This document shows positions 37,308 to 37,628 of a stretch of DNA of 37,628 nucleotides, piece after piece (the first letter of the stretch is position 1; each line of letters starts with the position of its first letter). The stretch is from the IMG/VR virus record IMGVR_UViG_3300044644_000378, positions 1 through 37,628 of that record; one strand, written 5' to 3'. Below the pieces are notes generated by a model. The model saw only the letters and a list, made by a program, of their open reading frames with translations, was not told the origin of the DNA and ran no database searches. The translations under genes and the position numbers were made by a program. The DNA comes from a virus.

Positions 37308-37628
37308 TATTCTGCTACCTCAATTGTTTTAACCACTGCGGTCCAGCGGATTGTTTTATTTGCTGCACCTGTAACATACAAGTTTATACTATTATTTGTG
37401 TCGTCTGCTCTAGCGTCAACTGCCCATGTTACATCATCTTGTGCTACAACAATTTCGTACACATCGCCAACGTCAGCTACTGTACCTGAAAAATTATCCG
37501 TACAGCCTTCTAATTCCCATGCGGCAGATTCACCGGTGGCATCAGTTCTTCTTGCTACGATATGTATATCATACAGTACCGTGGTATTTGTATTTACAGG
37601 CATTCTTGTACCTGCACCTACTGTTAGT
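37307..37628 (-). CDS. C-terminus of a virion protein, 5' part beyond window
   Basis: The frame is open to the right edge (LTVGAGTRMPVNTNTTVLYD continues through it), so the Met at 37603 is internal. The visible 107 residues are a beta-rich domain: DIHIVARRTDATGESAAWEL, then VVAQDDVTWAVDARADDTNN and ANKTIRWTAVVKTIEV. I recognise this as a common ending of long T4-like fibre or structural proteins in environmental phages. The stop overlaps the next ATG (TAATG). Confidence 0.72.
   Translation of the reverse strand, partial: LTVGAGTRMPVNTNTTVLYDIHIVARRTDATGESAAWELEGCTDNFSGTVADVGDVYEIVVAQDDVTWAVDARADDTNNSINLYVTGAANKTIRWTAVVKTIEVAE

Noticed and set aside
1-37628. tRNA genes, CRISPR arrays, integrase, attachment sites or insertion sequences
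   Set aside because: Gaps are almost all under 110 bases and show no cloverleaf, spaced repeats, transposase or integrase; the only long gap (14447-14754) has none of these either.

Overview
This window reads as part of the genome of an AT-rich, T4-like (myovirus-type) tailed phage, assembled without visible host flanks. The evidence is a T4 gp30-type DNA ligase, a gp44-type clamp loader ATPase, PhoH, MazG, tail-fibre proteins with the ARYADLAENY C-terminal domain, a complete lysis cassette, tight gene packing with ATGA and TAATG stop/start overlaps, and TATAAATA-like late promoter motifs. No integrase, tRNA, rRNA, CRISPR array or insertion sequence was seen. The host cannot be fixed. The phage-borne IF-1 looks proteobacterial, and the consensus TTGACA/TATAAT promoters imply a host with a normal sigma-70 polymerase.

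Layout. Almost everything is on the minus strand, so the map is best read from right to left. 37628-35202: tail-fibre genes, the first cut by the window edge. 35139-30076: a string of small early-type genes, several headed by a near-perfect sigma-70 promoter, including DNA ligase, two small regulatory-type proteins, a SleB-like hydrolase and a gamma-glutamylcyclotransferase-like protein. 30092-26946: small conserved phage proteins, then translation factor IF-1 and an ErpA-type iron-sulfur carrier. 26837-20056: three large virion proteins (a fibre, a 1342-residue Ig-like protein, and a third structural protein). 19983-16187: nucleotide and DNA metabolism plus a GroES-like co-chaperonin. 16117-10534: HAD phosphatase, a two-gene plus-strand island (methyltransferase and PhoH, separated by a stretch that may be a decayed gene), sulfotransferase-like proteins, a diiron ferritin-like protein and a glutamine amidotransferase. 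10511-6647: two conserved phage proteins, then endolysin, i-spanin, o-spanin, lipoprotein and holin. 6574-1: dnaJ, clpA, a glycosyltransferase, a nucleotidyltransferase and small conserved proteins.

How they work together. DnaJ, a ClpA unfoldase that keeps a ClpP-docking IGF tripeptide, a GroES-like protein, IF-1 and ErpA suggest a phage that redirects host protein folding, degradation, translation initiation and Fe-S delivery. The glycosyltransferase, nucleotidyltransferase, amidotransferase, sulfotransferase-like and cupin genes suggest glycan or small-molecule modification.

Most notable signals. (1) A lambda G/GT-type slippery heptamer GGGAAAG sits directly before the holin stop codon, followed by a 7-bp hairpin and a 77-codon open -1 frame with no start codon, predicting a holin with a frameshifted extension. 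(2) A repeated promoter architecture in which the -35 box contains the upstream stop codon or sits in a terminator loop. (3) A dnaJ whose promoter predicts a leaderless mRNA. (4) An 18-bp hairpin that would hide the mazG ribosome-binding site in read-through transcripts. (5) A free-standing fragment resembling DNA polymerase III alpha that stops just before the catalytic aspartates.
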